DNA of 37,351 bases from Fimbriimonadaceae bacterium (GCA_025451715.1 JANWJY010000134.1:1-37351), one strand, 5' to 3'. Positions 8,042-15,610 are shown, numbered from the stretch's first letter. Made by a program: numbers and translations. The notes: generated by a model from the sequence alone, not told the origin.

Positions 8042-9532
8042 ATGGCAACGATGAGGGTTCGCGGCCTGTGGTGCGGGGCGGGCGACGCGGGGATGACGAA
8101 GGAGTCCGTCGATGCGTTCGTCGAACGCGTCGCGGACGCGGGGTTCAACCTCATCCTCCCGAACCTCAAGCAGGGCCATGGGCGCGTGTGCTGGCCCAGC
8201 AAACTGTTCCCTTCGCAAATCGCTGACGGCTATCAGGACTTCGACCTCCCACGCCACTTGATCGATGCATGCACGCGCCACAAGGTCGAGCTGCACGCGT
8301 GGTTCATCGACTTCATGGAGGGCGTGCAGCACCCGAATCCCAAGTGGGCGATGCTCGACAAGAACGGGAACCCCACGGACAGCGAGATGCTGCGCGGAAA
8401 GCGATTCAACGCGCGATGGATGTGCCCCGCGCGGAGGCCCGGCTACACCGACCAGTGGCTCGTGCCGCTGTACCGCGAGTTTGCGGAGATGTACGAGTTT
8501 GACGCGGTGCACCACGACTACGTGCGCTATCCAGGCGACCTTGCGCCCGACCAGTACTGCTTCTGCGATTATTGCCTCGAACATCTTCCGCTGTGGGCAG
8601 GCTATGTCACGCGCTCAATGCCAGAGAGGGCTTTCAACCACCCGACGTACGACCGCGAGTACCTCGAGTCGCACTGGGAGCCATCGCCGCGCGTGCTGCC
8701 AAGTGATTGGGCTTCATTGTCGAGAAGCGAGAAGTCGCGGTTCCTGTTGGAAGAAGGGTTTTTCGAGGGCGGGCGTAAGGACCTCGACCACTTTTTCTAC
8801 GAGTACCGCACGCATTGGATCACGGAGTTCAACCGCGAGTGTGCGAACGCGGTGCGACAAGCGCGCCCTGGGATGAAGATCTCGTCTGCGATTTTCAAGA
8901 ACCCGATCCAGAGCGGACGGTTCATCGGGCAGGACTGGCGACGGCACGCGCCGTACGTCGACGTCGCAATGCCCATGGACTATCGCGACCACTTTCCCGG
9001 ATCGTTCGACGACTACCTCGTCCTTCTTGCCGAGCCGATTGAAGATCAGAAGGTGTGGGCCCGCGACTTCCGCGAGTACTACCCCGGCGCGGCGATCAAC
9101 TTCATGTTCTGGGAGGAGGAAATCCCATTGAAGGCGCTCGCCCTGGCCGCGGAGTTCGGTGACCGGACCAACGCGGTCGTGTTCTTCGGGCAGATCGCTG
9201 CGCGCCTCGCGCACGAGGATCGCGAGTTGCACGACGAGATTGCAAAGTGGGTCGGGTTTGGCGGTGCGGGCGACCTGCGCGATGCGCAACGGTACGTTTC
9301 TCACAAGCGAGAGCAGTTCTTCAGCGTCCCCTCGGGCGGCTCAGCGCCTGCGTTCGCGACAAGGCTCCGCGTGTTCGCGGACAACCCACCAAAGTCCTAC
9401 TGGCCTAAGGAGAAGCTGGAAAGGTTGGTCGGGACGGTCGAGAGAACTGGCGTCGACGGGCTCATTTTGTTTTGTGAGGGCCACTTGCACCAATACGGAC
9501 TGTGGGAGACGGCACGGGCGCTGTTCGTTTAG
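8042..9532 (+). CDS. Family 10-like glycoside hydrolase (GHL10/DUF187-type TIM barrel)
   Basis: A 496-residue protein with no signal peptide. The N-terminus (VESV/FVERVADAGFNLILPN type strand) and the segments LHAWFIDF, YEFDAVHHDYVRYPGD and VDVAMPMDYRD match the strands and active-site loops of glycosyl hydrolase-like 10 barrels, which act on glycans or related polymers; the HHDYVRYP segment is a hallmark of this group. Substrate is unknown. The gene ends in a 4-bp convergent overlap with the phosphodiesterase. Its place between a fucosidase and a phosphodiesterase suggests a glycan-use cluster, by inference. Confidence 0.75.
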   Translation: MATMRVRGLWCGAGDAGMTKESVDAFVERVADAGFNLILPNLKQGHGRVCWPSKLFPSQIADGYQDFDLPRHLIDACTRHKVELHAWFIDFMEGVQHPNPKWAMLDKNGNPTDSEMLRGKRFNARWMCPARRPGYTDQWLVPLYREFAEMYEFDAVHHDYVRYPGDLAPDQYCFCDYCLEHLPLWAGYVTRSMPERAFNHPTYDREYLESHWEPSPRVLPSDWASLSRSEKSRFLLEEGFFEGGRKDLDHFFYEYRTHWITEFNRECANAVRQARPGMKISSAIFKNPIQSGRFIGQDWRRHAPYVDVAMPMDYRDHFPGSFDDYLVLLAEPIEDQKVWARDFREYYPGAAINFMFWEEEIPLKALALAAEFGDRTNAVVFFGQIAARLAHEDRELHDEIAKWVGFGGAGDLRDAQRYVSHKREQFFSVPSGGSAPAFATRLRVFADNPPKSYWPKEKLERLVGTVERTGVDGLILFCEGHLHQYGLWETARALFV

Positions 9533-11094
9533 TGCCAGAACATTGAGTACGGCATCTCGACCATAGCTTCCCCTCTTGGCCCCATTGCCAAATTGAGCCT
9601 TGCGTCACCGCCGTTCTGGAAGTAAACGAGGCGAATCTTGTGATAGCCACTTCTAAGAGCGGTCAGACCTTTCTTCATTGACGCCGCGTGCATGCCGTCG
9701 TGATCGACGACCACGCGGTCATCGATCGTCAGAACCGCGCCATCGTCGCAATAAAGCCCGAACTGAAAGACACCGTCCTCTTCGACCTTGAAGTACCCTT
9801 CGAACCGCGCAGCAAACTCCGTCGCGCCCCATCCCACAATCTCGGTTGGCCGAGCGGACACTCTTGAAACCTTGTCTGCACTGAATGTGATCTCCTTTGT
9901 CGACGAATAGCGCCCTTCTAGAACAGTGCATGCAAGCCCTCGGTTAAGTTGCGCGGGAGTGACCGCAGCGAAGTAGTCGCCTTGGACTGTGAAAAGGGCG
10001 AAAGATGACGGGCCGACTGGTTCGCGATCCTTAAATGCGCGTGCGCGGACGAGCGCTCCCTTCTCGAGCACAAAGCTCGTAGCGGACAGGCTCGTGTCCG
10101 TCGGCAGCGACCCATCGACTGTAAAGCGCACGACAAGCTCGGTGTCTTCGGCTCTGAGACCAACCTCTTGAAGACCCAACAGGAACCCGTCAGTTGGACT
10201 GAACGTGACGATGCTGCTGTCACGCTGTCTAGCAAGCACGATACTGTCTATTCCCTTCAGACCGACTGGAACACCATCCCAATCAACTTCGTATGCTCGA
10301 ACGAGCCCAAGATGCGCGAACACGGTCGGTGCGACGTCGACCAGCGTCGGGATCACGTCGAACCCGTCCGACGAGGACGACCCGCTGACGATGAACGGCA
10401 CGTTCATGTGCTCAGGTATCGCCTGCCCGTGAGACGTCCCCGACCCCCCGTGGTCGGAAGTCAGGATCACCAGCCAATTCTCGTCGAGGCTCTTCTTGCG
10501 CGACTGCACGGCCGCTAAAAGCAGGCCCACGTTTTTGTCGGTCTCTTCGATCGCCCGCAAATACTGCGGGACGGACGCGCCAAACCCAAACGCGTGCCCA
10601 GCAGTGTCCACCGCGCCAAAGTGCACGAACACAACGTCAGGGTCGAAGTCTGTGATCTGCGTCGCCGCCTCGAGCGCGGTCGCCTCATCGCCCTCCCCAC
10701 TTCTAGAACCCTCGTAATCGGCCTTCTGCACGATCTTGTCGAGGACCGGCTTCCACTCGGCCACTGCAACGGTCCGCAGCGAGGGCCTTGAACGCTCGAT
10801 CAGGGTCAGGAAGTCCGGATACTCCTTGGTGTTCGCGCCGACAAACGAGTTGTCCGTCACGCCGTGCTTGGGCGCCCACACCCCGCACAGCACCGTGCTC
10901 CAGCACGGACCGCTCAGAGTCAGCGGATCAGCCTTCCCCACCGCCCAGCACCCGTTCCTGATCAGTGAGTCGATGTAAGGCGTCGACGCTTTCGTCAGCG
11001 CGTCCGGCCGGCACCCGTCCACTCCGATCACCAGCACCTTCTTCACTGGTGCGTTCGGCATCGCCAACGCAAGCGCGATCGTCGCGAGGAGCAT
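9529..11094 (-). CDS. Secreted alkaline-phosphatase-superfamily phosphodiesterase with chitobiase-like and PA14 domains
   Basis: About 521 residues with an N-terminal signal (LLATIALALA). The first 320 residues form a type I phosphodiesterase/nucleotide pyrophosphatase-like domain: VIGVDGCRPDAL (metal Asp), LTLSGPCWSTVLCG (expected Ser/Thr nucleophile), VHFGAVDTAGHAFG and TSDHGGSGTSHG (metal ligands). Then come a chitobiase-like segment (FTVDGSLP) and a PA14 domain (CDDGAVLTIDDRVVVDHDG). The ATG at 11094 is chosen from three adjacent starts because TACGCT lies 6 nt before it; TTG 11100 or ATG 11097 are alternatives. The natural phosphoester substrate is unknown. Confidence 0.87.
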   Translation of the reverse strand: MLLATIALALAMPNAPVKKVLVIGVDGCRPDALTKASTPYIDSLIRNGCWAVGKADPLTLSGPCWSTVLCGVWAPKHGVTDNSFVGANTKEYPDFLTLIERSRPSLRTVAVAEWKPVLDKIVQKADYEGSRSGEGDEATALEAATQITDFDPDVVFVHFGAVDTAGHAFGFGASVPQYLRAIEETDKNVGLLLAAVQSRKKSLDENWLVILTSDHGGSGTSHGQAIPEHMNVPFIVSGSSSSDGFDVIPTLVDVAPTVFAHLGLVRAYEVDWDGVPVGLKGIDSIVLARQRDSSIVTFSPTDGFLLGLQEVGLRAEDTELVVRFTVDGSLPTDTSLSATSFVLEKGALVRARAFKDREPVGPSSFALFTVQGDYFAAVTPAQLNRGLACTVLEGRYSSTKEITFSADKVSRVSARPTEIVGWGATEFAARFEGYFKVEEDGVFQFGLYCDDGAVLTIDDRVVVDHDGMHAASMKKGLTALRSGYHKIRLVYFQNGGDARLNLAMGPRGEAMVEMPYSMFWH

Positions 11095-11100
11095 CATCAA

Positions 11101-11106
11101 AGCGTA
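11101..11106 (-). promoter_or_regulatory. -10-like hexamer TACGCT before the phosphodiesterase gene
   Basis: Reading the minus strand, TACGCT (TAnnnT type) ends 6 nt before the ATG at 11094. It is weak on its own and is listed because it fits the recurrent geometry of this window. Confidence 0.3.
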
Positions 11107-11211
11107 CCGCCGGATATCCGACGTGCCGGGCGACCGGAGAATTCACACCTACAGAACACCAAGCACGCCGACCTGCGTTGAACCTGGCCGAGAGGTAGAC
11201 TCGGCGCCTTC

Positions 11212-11778
11212 ATGCTCTCCAAGAAGGGTGGTCCCAACAGGGAGCGATTCGAGCGGTTGGCCGAAGTCGTATTCCCGTCGCTCTATGGGACGGCCCTGCG
11301 CCTGACAAGGAGCCCGGAGGACGCCAGCGACCTCTCACAGGAGGCGCTCGTGCGGGCCTACGAGGCGTTCGACCGTTTCGACGGCCGGAACTTCAAGGCG
11401 TGGATGCTGCGCATCCTGACAAACCTCTACATCAACAGGTACCGCAAGATCCAGCGGACAGGCAGGGCGTCGAGCCTCGATGAGGAGGACGCCGCCGAAC
11501 CTGTGGCCCCAGCCGAGGAGGCCCCCGACAGGCAGGTCTTTGACGGACTCCTGGGTGCGGAGGTCGAGGACGCCCTCGCAAAAGTACCGGACGTGTTCCG
11601 GGTCGCGGTGATCCTAAGCGACATCGAGGGGATGAGCTACGACGAGGTCGCCGAGGCTACAGAGGTTCCCGTAGGCACCGTTAGGTCCCGGTTGGCACGG
11701 GGAAGGGCGATTTTGAGGAAGGAACTGGAATCATATGCCCTGCAACAGGGTTACTTAAAGCAGGCAAGTTTAGAATGA
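11212..11778 (+). CDS. ECF-type RNA polymerase sigma factor (SigE-like)
   Basis: A 188-residue sigma-70 family factor. Region 2 (about residues 15-85) has YGTALRLTRSPEDASDLSQE and FKAWMLRILTNLYINRYRK; region 4 (about 115-175) has LAKVPDVFRVAVILSDIEG and the helix-turn-helix VPVGTVRSRLARGRAIL. The linker is acidic. The ATG at 11212 has TAGACT 10 nt upstream. The next gene, overlapping by 4 bp, encodes a membrane anti-sigma factor, so this pair probably answers an envelope signal. Confidence 0.94.
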   Translation: MLSKKGGPNRERFERLAEVVFPSLYGTALRLTRSPEDASDLSQEALVRAYEAFDRFDGRNFKAWMLRILTNLYINRYRKIQRTGRASSLDEEDAAEPVAPAEEAPDRQVFDGLLGAEVEDALAKVPDVFRVAVILSDIEGMSYDEVAEATEVPVGTVRSRLARGRAILRKELESYALQQGYLKQASLE

Positions 11779-12512
11779 GTGATTGGATCGAAAAAGTACA
11801 CGCGCACGCCGACGGCGAGCTCGACAGAGCCGAGTCCGCCGAAGTCGAGGCCGTCCTTGCCCGTGAGCCAAGGGCCGCGGCCGAGCACCAGTGGGCGGTC
11901 TACCTGAAGGAGATGCTCTACACGAAGCACTTGAAGCCGGACTATGCCGAGGCATGGCAGAAGGGGCGCGCGCGCCTCGACGCGATTGACGCACTGACTG
12001 GCAACACCAAGGTCGAGTCGTTCGTTGGGCGCTTTAGCTGGGGCTTCGTCGCAGCGCTGTTCGCTGTGATCCTCTTCGCCGATTTCTTGAACCGCGGCTC
12101 TGGGCAGATCTCCGACCAGCAGCTCGCCGGCCTCTTCATGGCCAACACGACTGAGCGAAGCGTGGACGGCGCGAACGACGCCGACAACTATGTGCGTCGC
12201 GAGACCGGCAACGCACTCCCACAGATTGAGGCGGTGATCGAAGTCACGAGCGTAGGCAAAGGATCTGTCGAGGGCCGCGAGTTCCTCAAGGTCGACCTGC
12301 ACGACAACTCCGGCGCGTTCGAACTGTACATCTTCCAGGGGGCGAACCGATTCGAAAGCCTCGAACCGATCTCCGGCCGAAGCGAGTTCTTTGGTGGGAC
12401 GGTGAACAACCAGTCTTGCGTGGCTTGGAGCAGGAGCGGCGCGACCTACATCCTCGTCGCCCCACGCACGACCGACGAAGTTGTGTCAATGGCCGATAGA
12501 ATGCGACGATAA
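11775..12512 (+). CDS. Membrane-anchored anti-sigma factor
   Basis: 245 residues, starting at an ATG that overlaps the sigma factor stop. The cytoplasmic N-terminus (IEKVHAHADGELDRAESAEVEAVL) is the typical anti-sigma helix bundle: the HADGEL motif is shared with RseA/zf-HC2 domains although the zinc cysteines are absent. One membrane segment spans about residues 83-103 (FVAALFAVILFADFL), followed by an extracytoplasmic domain of about 140 residues of unrecognised fold. The gene ends only 12 bp before the left attachment repeat, so it marks the chromosome-island edge. Confidence 0.84.
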   Translation: MSDWIEKVHAHADGELDRAESAEVEAVLAREPRAAAEHQWAVYLKEMLYTKHLKPDYAEAWQKGRARLDAIDALTGNTKVESFVGRFSWGFVAALFAVILFADFLNRGSGQISDQQLAGLFMANTTERSVDGANDADNYVRRETGNALPQIEAVIEVTSVGKGSVEGREFLKVDLHDNSGAFELYIFQGANRFESLEPISGRSEFFGGTVNNQSCVAWSRSGATYILVAPRTTDEVVSMADRMRR

Positions 12513-12524
12513 AACGGGGGAGAA

Positions 12525-12574
12525 TGGCAGGGGCAGCAGGGCTCGAACCCGCGACCTGCGGTTTTGGAGACCGC
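12525..12574 (-). repeat. Left attachment site: truncated copy of tRNA-Trp 3' part
   Basis: These 50 bp are identical to 22269-22318. They include the CCA end, acceptor 3' strand, T-arm, variable loop and the whole anticodon stem-loop, but the D-arm and 5' acceptor strand are replaced by unrelated sequence, so it is not a functional tRNA gene. The repeat stops at the edge of the anticodon stem, matching integrases that recombine at the anticodon loop. Confidence 0.92.
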
Positions 12575-13044
12575 AAAACAGCCACACAGATCGCTTCGAT
12601 TAGGTTCGAAATGTCCTCTGGAAAGGGCCCTGCGCGCAGCAAAGAGTATGAACAAGAGTATAAACACCCGTTCGTGCTTGAGGCTCCTTTGTCAGCTAGT
12701 GCGGTGTGCCGCATTATTCGTCGCGTCAGCAGTCGACCAGGTTGGCCGTTAGCGATCTCGGGCTACTGGACTCGCGCATAGTTCAGGGCAGGCTGCATAG
12801 CGGGGCTTTCACGTGGTCTTGCCGCAATGGCTCCTTAGAGGGGGCCCAGCTACCATCTCGGGCAAGGACGCTCACTGCAGCCGTTGCAAAGGGAGGAAGT
12901 TCGCGATTGGCCCGATATGGGCGCTTCACGAAGCTGAGGGGCTGGAAACGCGCAGTAACAGCGGAAACTTGAGAATGTGCGTGAGATTAAGAGACATTTC
13001 ACAGTGATGTCTGTAAAATGTGTACTTGAGAGCATCGGAACGTA
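12575..13044. other. Gene-free left end of the island
   Basis: Apart from the arm-type repeats at 12645-12665 and a short inverted repeat AGACAT/ATGTCT at 12992-12997 and 13007-13012, I recognise nothing here. Short open frames on both strands have no family resemblance or start signals. Confidence 0.55.
12645..12665 (+). repeat. Left pair of arm-type 9-bp repeats
   Basis: AGTATGAAC at 12645-12653 and AGTATAAAC at 12657-12665, start-to-start distance 12 bp, about 70 bp inside the left attachment repeat. An equivalent pair in the same orientation and with the same spacing lies at 22202-22222 inside the right end. Paired direct repeats at this place are typical arm-type binding sites of tyrosine integrases. 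Confidence 0.6.
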
Positions 13045-13181
13045 GCGTTAGGGGTCGTCATTGCCCAAGGATTTGCTCTCCCCTTGCCTTGGTATCGGTG
13101 GCGGCCCCTAACGCATTTAGCAGCTCACGATCGGCAAAGTCGCCAAGTTGCTTGGACGATCGCGCACTCAAAGTCGTGAGC
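13045..13181. ncRNA. Candidate structured RNA: two tandem nested hairpins
   Basis: Hairpin 1 has a 13-bp outer stem (13045-13057 with 13102-13114, one G-U pair) and a 6-bp inner stem CCAAGG/CCTTGG (13065-13070 with 13087-13092). Hairpin 2 has an outer stem GCTCACGA/TCGTGAGC (13123-13130 with 13174-13181), and inside it CGATCG copies at 13128 and 13157 and a tight CCAAG-TTG-CTTGG hairpin (13143-13155). The inner part of hairpin 1 recurs at 15272-15303 with a compensatory change. No known RNA family is recognised and the strand is not determined. Confidence 0.45.
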
Positions 13182-13219
13182 CGACACATGTTGACTGCTA
13201 GTCAGCTATACCAGACCAG

Positions 13220-13597
13220 TTACTTCACTGGCTCGAAGTGGAACCGCTCGGCGTACAGCCCTTTTATGAGAGTGCCCGAGACGTTCATGTACACAGTGAA
13301 CCGGATCTCGCCGGTAGGCGATGCTTTCGTGTTCGTCGCAAGCTCCGGATGGTCGGTCTTCATCACACCATGAAGCGCATAGCCAGACGGCGTCTTCTCA
13401 ATCCAGGTGCGCTCGTCGTCGACCGAGCTGACTGTGAATGTGGTCGCGCCTGCGTAACGGCTTCGCAAGTGCATGACCGCGATGTCATATTCCGTCTTGT
13501 TGACGCGGGGCTGCAAGCGACACGCGAAGAAGGCGAATCCGCCGAACACGACAATCGACCCCGCGATCAGCCACACAAGGATCGAGTTCTTGCGCAT
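13220..13597 (-). CDS. Membrane-anchored orphan protein
   Basis: 125 residues. An N-terminal hydrophobic segment (about residues 5-25, SILVWLIAGSIVVFGGFAFF) is followed by a polar extracytoplasmic part with no recognised motif; a single Cys directly follows the segment, so a lipoprotein is possible though the lipobox is poor. The ATG at 13597 is used; the preceding GTG at 13600 is equivalent. It lies just inside the island beside the candidate structured RNA. Confidence 0.6.
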   Translation of the reverse strand: MRKNSILVWLIAGSIVVFGGFAFFACRLQPRVNKTEYDIAVMHLRSRYAGATTFTVSSVDDERTWIEKTPSGYALHGVMKTDHPELATNTKASPTGEIRFTVYMNVSGTLIKGLYAERFHFEPVK

Positions 13598-13688
13598 CAC
13601 TGATTATTGTGCCCCGGAGAGGGCGGCTCTCCTTCGCCCTTCCGAGGCAAGTCGCGGCAAGCGGATCGACTTAGCGACTTGTAAGGGG

Positions 13689-14558
13689 CTAGCTACCCTC
13701 AGCTTTAGCCTTCTTCGATCCGAACAGATTCTCGAAGATGCGCGAATCAATCCCTATGCCAAAGGCGAGACGCGACTTCGCCTTGGCGTCGTCCGCAAAC
13801 GTCGCGCCTACCGTCAACAGCACAAGGGGGTCAAGTGCGTATGACACGCCCACGAAGAACTTTGAGTCAGCTTCGCCACCCCAACCAAAGTTGAAGCTCC
13901 ACGCTGCCTCCTTGAGACTGCCGACGGCAGCCGGGTCATCCTGCGCCGCCAAGACCGAGACCATTTGCGGCCCGTGTGCCTTTGCGACCGCCCTAAACCT
14001 CCGAGTCAAGACCTCGCGTTCATTGTTGTCCGCACGGGTGTTAGCAACAGCCAGGCACATCTCCGCGATCGCCTCGATTATCTTGTCCTTCTTCGGGTGC
14101 TTCAGGCGCGAAAACGGATACAGGTTCGCCGAAGGAACGGTCTTGAAGCCAAGCCCCTGTACATAGAGCATTCCGCTGGAGACACGCAGCTTGTCACCCA
14201 AGTTAGTCTGTGAGCTCTTTGGCGCGGGCTCTTCTTTATCGAGCGTCTCGAGTATGAATTGATTGAGTCCCGCTTTGACTTCGTCCACGGTTGCGTCCTT
14301 GATTCGCGGGTCGGCGGAGAACATGGTCTTAACCGTGCCTGCCATCACGGTGAAGTCCATGTTTCGGAGTTGCGTTGAAGCGGTAGCTACGCTAAAGGAT
14401 CCGCTGGACTTGGGACCAAACAGCAGCTCTATCAGGTCCTGGCCCTGCGTACCGCCTGCTGCTGGCGTCGTTGCCGTTACTTGCGCGTTAGCAGCGACCG
14501 GCGCGAGTGCGCAGAGTGCCGCGATGACGATATACGAGTTCTTTAACAGTTGTCTCAT
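13689..14558 (-). CDS. Secreted orphan protein
   Basis: 289 residues. A clear signal peptide (LLKNSYIVIAALCALAPVAANA, cleavage before Gln) is followed by a low-complexity Thr/Ala/Gly stretch and a domain I do not recognise. The C-terminal third alternates hydrophobic and polar residues (FFVGVSYALDPLVLLTVGATF, then LAFGIGIDSRIF), which suggests beta-strands. AAGGAG lies about 10 nt before the ATG at 14558; a GTG at 14567 lies too close to that sequence to use it. The hairpin at 14636-14672 lies upstream. Confidence 0.65.
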   Translation of the reverse strand: MRQLLKNSYIVIAALCALAPVAANAQVTATTPAAGGTQGQDLIELLFGPKSSGSFSVATASTQLRNMDFTVMAGTVKTMFSADPRIKDATVDEVKAGLNQFILETLDKEEPAPKSSQTNLGDKLRVSSGMLYVQGLGFKTVPSANLYPFSRLKHPKKDKIIEAIAEMCLAVANTRADNNEREVLTRRFRAVAKAHGPQMVSVLAAQDDPAAVGSLKEAAWSFNFGWGGEADSKFFVGVSYALDPLVLLTVGATFADDAKAKSRLAFGIGIDSRIFENLFGSKKAKAEGS

Positions 14559-14635
14559 TTCTTTCACTCTCCTTATCAGGAGCGCGGGTAGGCGCTCGCT
14601 GCTACTGCTCCCTTAGTCTTGCGATCTGTAATTCG

Positions 14636-14672
14636 CCCCGGAGCGTAATGCTCTCCCTCCTCCGCTCCGGGG
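14636..14672. terminator. GC-rich hairpin between 32-codon ORF and secreted orphan gene
   Basis: CCCCGGAGCG (14636-14645) and CGCTCCGGGG (14663-14672) form a perfect 10-bp stem with a 17-nt loop. It sits 13 bp after the stop of the small minus-strand ORF. There is no U-tract, so it may be a weak or factor-assisted terminator, or a 5' UTR hairpin for the next gene. Confidence 0.4.
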
Positions 14673-14685
14673 GCTCCTGCGATTG

Positions 14686-14784
14686 CTATAGCACGGTCAC
14701 GGCGCTCATGGCCGCTTCAAAGCTGATTTGAGCGTGCCACGGCGAAGCGAAAGGCATGCGCATCGGGTACCAGTCTGCTGGCAT
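14686..14784 (-). CDS. Very small protein behind a strong promoter and ribosome site
   Basis: 32 residues, starting MPADWYPMRMPFASPWHAQ and ending SAVTVL. It is too short for family assignment, but the signals are strong: a purine-rich AGGAGAGGAGAGAG just before the ATG and a TTGACA/TATGAT promoter about 60 bp upstream. The tryptophan-rich start MPADWYP resembles the first residues of short orphan proteins, so it could be a truncated gene or a real small protein. A longer open frame in the same register (to 15231) includes the promoter itself and is less likely. Confidence 0.45.
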   Translation of the reverse strand: MPADWYPMRMPFASPWHAQISFEAAMSAVTVL

Positions 14785-14842
14785 GTTTTCTCTCTCCTCT
14801 CCTAGTTTTGGAAAAAGCGTTCGACCGCCCCTTCCGTTTTCG

Positions 14843-14873
14843 ATCATAGACCGCGCCCCGCGCGGCGTGTCAA
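14843..14873 (-). promoter_or_regulatory. Sigma-70-like promoter TTGACA-N19-TATGAT
   Basis: On the minus strand TTGACA (14868-14873) and TATGAT (14843-14848) are separated by 19 bp; TCTATG would give 17 bp. It points at the 32-codon ORF. The same type of promoter and purine-rich ribosome site precedes the orphan gene at 20430. Confidence 0.6.
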
Positions 14874-15106
14874 GTGTTTTTTGAAAAAAGTTTTTCGCGC
14901 GGTGCGGAATGTTCTCGCAATGGATCGGGAGCCGCGTGCGGCGTGCCGGAGAAGGCGCTGGGTGTCGCAGAGGCGGCGCGGGATGGACCGCTGTGGTTTC
15001 TGCGTCTGCGTGCGCGCTCGCTCCGCCGCGCCGCGCGGTCTCTGGCCGAGGGAGGGAGGTTTCTGGACGGCGCAGTGACGTCTCCGGACGGCCCAGAAAC
15101 GCCGGA
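14874..15106. other. Gene-free segment with 21-bp imperfect tandem repeats
   Basis: Around 15030-15095 three imperfect 21-bp units are visible; on the minus strand they would read as (R)RPETSL-type repeats. An inverted pair GTTTCTGG/CCAGAAAC also lies here. No convincing gene is present. Confidence 0.4.
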
Positions 15107-15147
15107 TTTGAACCTGTTTGAACCTGGGCGGGCCCGGACGGTACTAT
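15107..15147 (+). promoter_or_regulatory. Rightward promoter TTGAAC-N18-TACTAT with a tandem 10-bp repeat
   Basis: TTTGAACCTG occurs twice head-to-tail (15107-15116 and 15117-15126); the second copy supplies a -35-like TTGAAC (15118-15123), 18 bp before TACTAT (15142-15147). The doubled repeat over the -35 could be a regulator site. It would drive a transcript starting near 15155, across the 31-residue ORF and the 15272-15303 hairpin. Confidence 0.45.
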
Positions 15148-15156
15148 TAAGGCGTT

Positions 15157-15252
15157 GTGGACGTGCTCGTTGCGCGATATCCCTGGCACCTCCGGCTCCT
15201 CCTGCTCGCCAGCTTCACCGCCGGGTGGCAACTCGCCCCCTGGTTGCGCTGA
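15157..15252 (+). CDS. Possible small hydrophobic protein (31 residues)
   Basis: A GTG-started frame 9 nt after the TACTAT hexamer. The sequence is basic then hydrophobic (RYPWHLRLLLLASFTAGWQL), enough for one membrane helix, like small toxin-type or truncated membrane proteins. The AAGG before the GTG is weak. It could equally be non-coding. Confidence 0.25.
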   Translation: MDVLVARYPWHLRLLLLASFTAGWQLAPWLR

Positions 15253-15271
15253 CCTAGCGCCTTGGCCGTGA

Positions 15272-15303
15272 CTGCCCAGGGATTTGCCTCTCCTTAGCCC
15301 TGG
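15272..15303. repeat. Second copy of the hairpin 1 core
   Basis: The 31 bp from 15273 match 13062-13092 with the same length, keeping TGCCCA and GATTTGC. The stem changes from CCAAGG/CCTTGG to CCAGGG/CCCTGG, so an A-T pair became G-C with pairing preserved. The outer stem of the first copy is not kept here. Confidence 0.5.
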
Positions 15304-15382
15304 CTCCGCTCGCAGCCGTTATGGATTCACGTTTAGGTCGAGCCGTTTGTTCCCTCGTGACGCGGCGCGGAGAAGGGCCAGT

Positions 15383-15610
15383 TTAGATGGAGCTTTCGAG
15401 CTCGTGGAGATACTGTACAACGACCACGATGTCGGACGCCGGTGAACTGCTCTTACCTCGGATAATCCGATTCAGATCGTCCATCACCTTATCGCTAGGT
15501 TTCACGTGGGGGGCTAGTAGTGCTGCCGTTTGTGCGGCAAGCGTGCCCAGGTGGCTCAAATCGCAAGATTCCCACGCTTCGCGAACGTTGATTACTTCTT
15601 CCTTTGTCAT
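15383..15610 (-). CDS. Small orphan protein, third gene of the AbiEii-type operon
   Basis: 75 residues, mainly helical (VREAWESCDLSHLGTLAAQ; LLAPHVKPSDKVMDDLNRII), with no recognised family. Its ATG lies 25 bp after the stop of the nucleotidyltransferase-like gene with an AGG about 11 nt upstream, so it is probably co-transcribed. Position and size would fit an accessory or antitoxin-like protein, but nothing in the sequence proves that. Confidence 0.55.
   Translation of the reverse strand: MTKEEVINVREAWESCDLSHLGTLAAQTAALLAPHVKPSDKVMDDLNRIIRGKSSSPASDIVVVVQYLHELESSI

Noticed and set aside
12813..13007. A 64-residue plus-strand frame with a CSRC pair
   Set aside because: No start signal, no recognisable domain, and it runs up to the candidate structured RNA; treated as chance.
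13045..13114. Integron attC site, because of GTTAGGGG and CCCCTAAC arms
   Set aside because: The arms face the wrong way (GTT first, AAC last) compared with attC, and there is no integron integrase or cassette array.
14686..15231. A 181-residue minus-strand frame covering the small 32-codon ORF
   Set aside because: It runs through the TTGACA/TATGAT promoter and purine-rich ribosome site of the small ORF, is rich in Arg/Pro, and has no family resemblance or ribosome site of its own.
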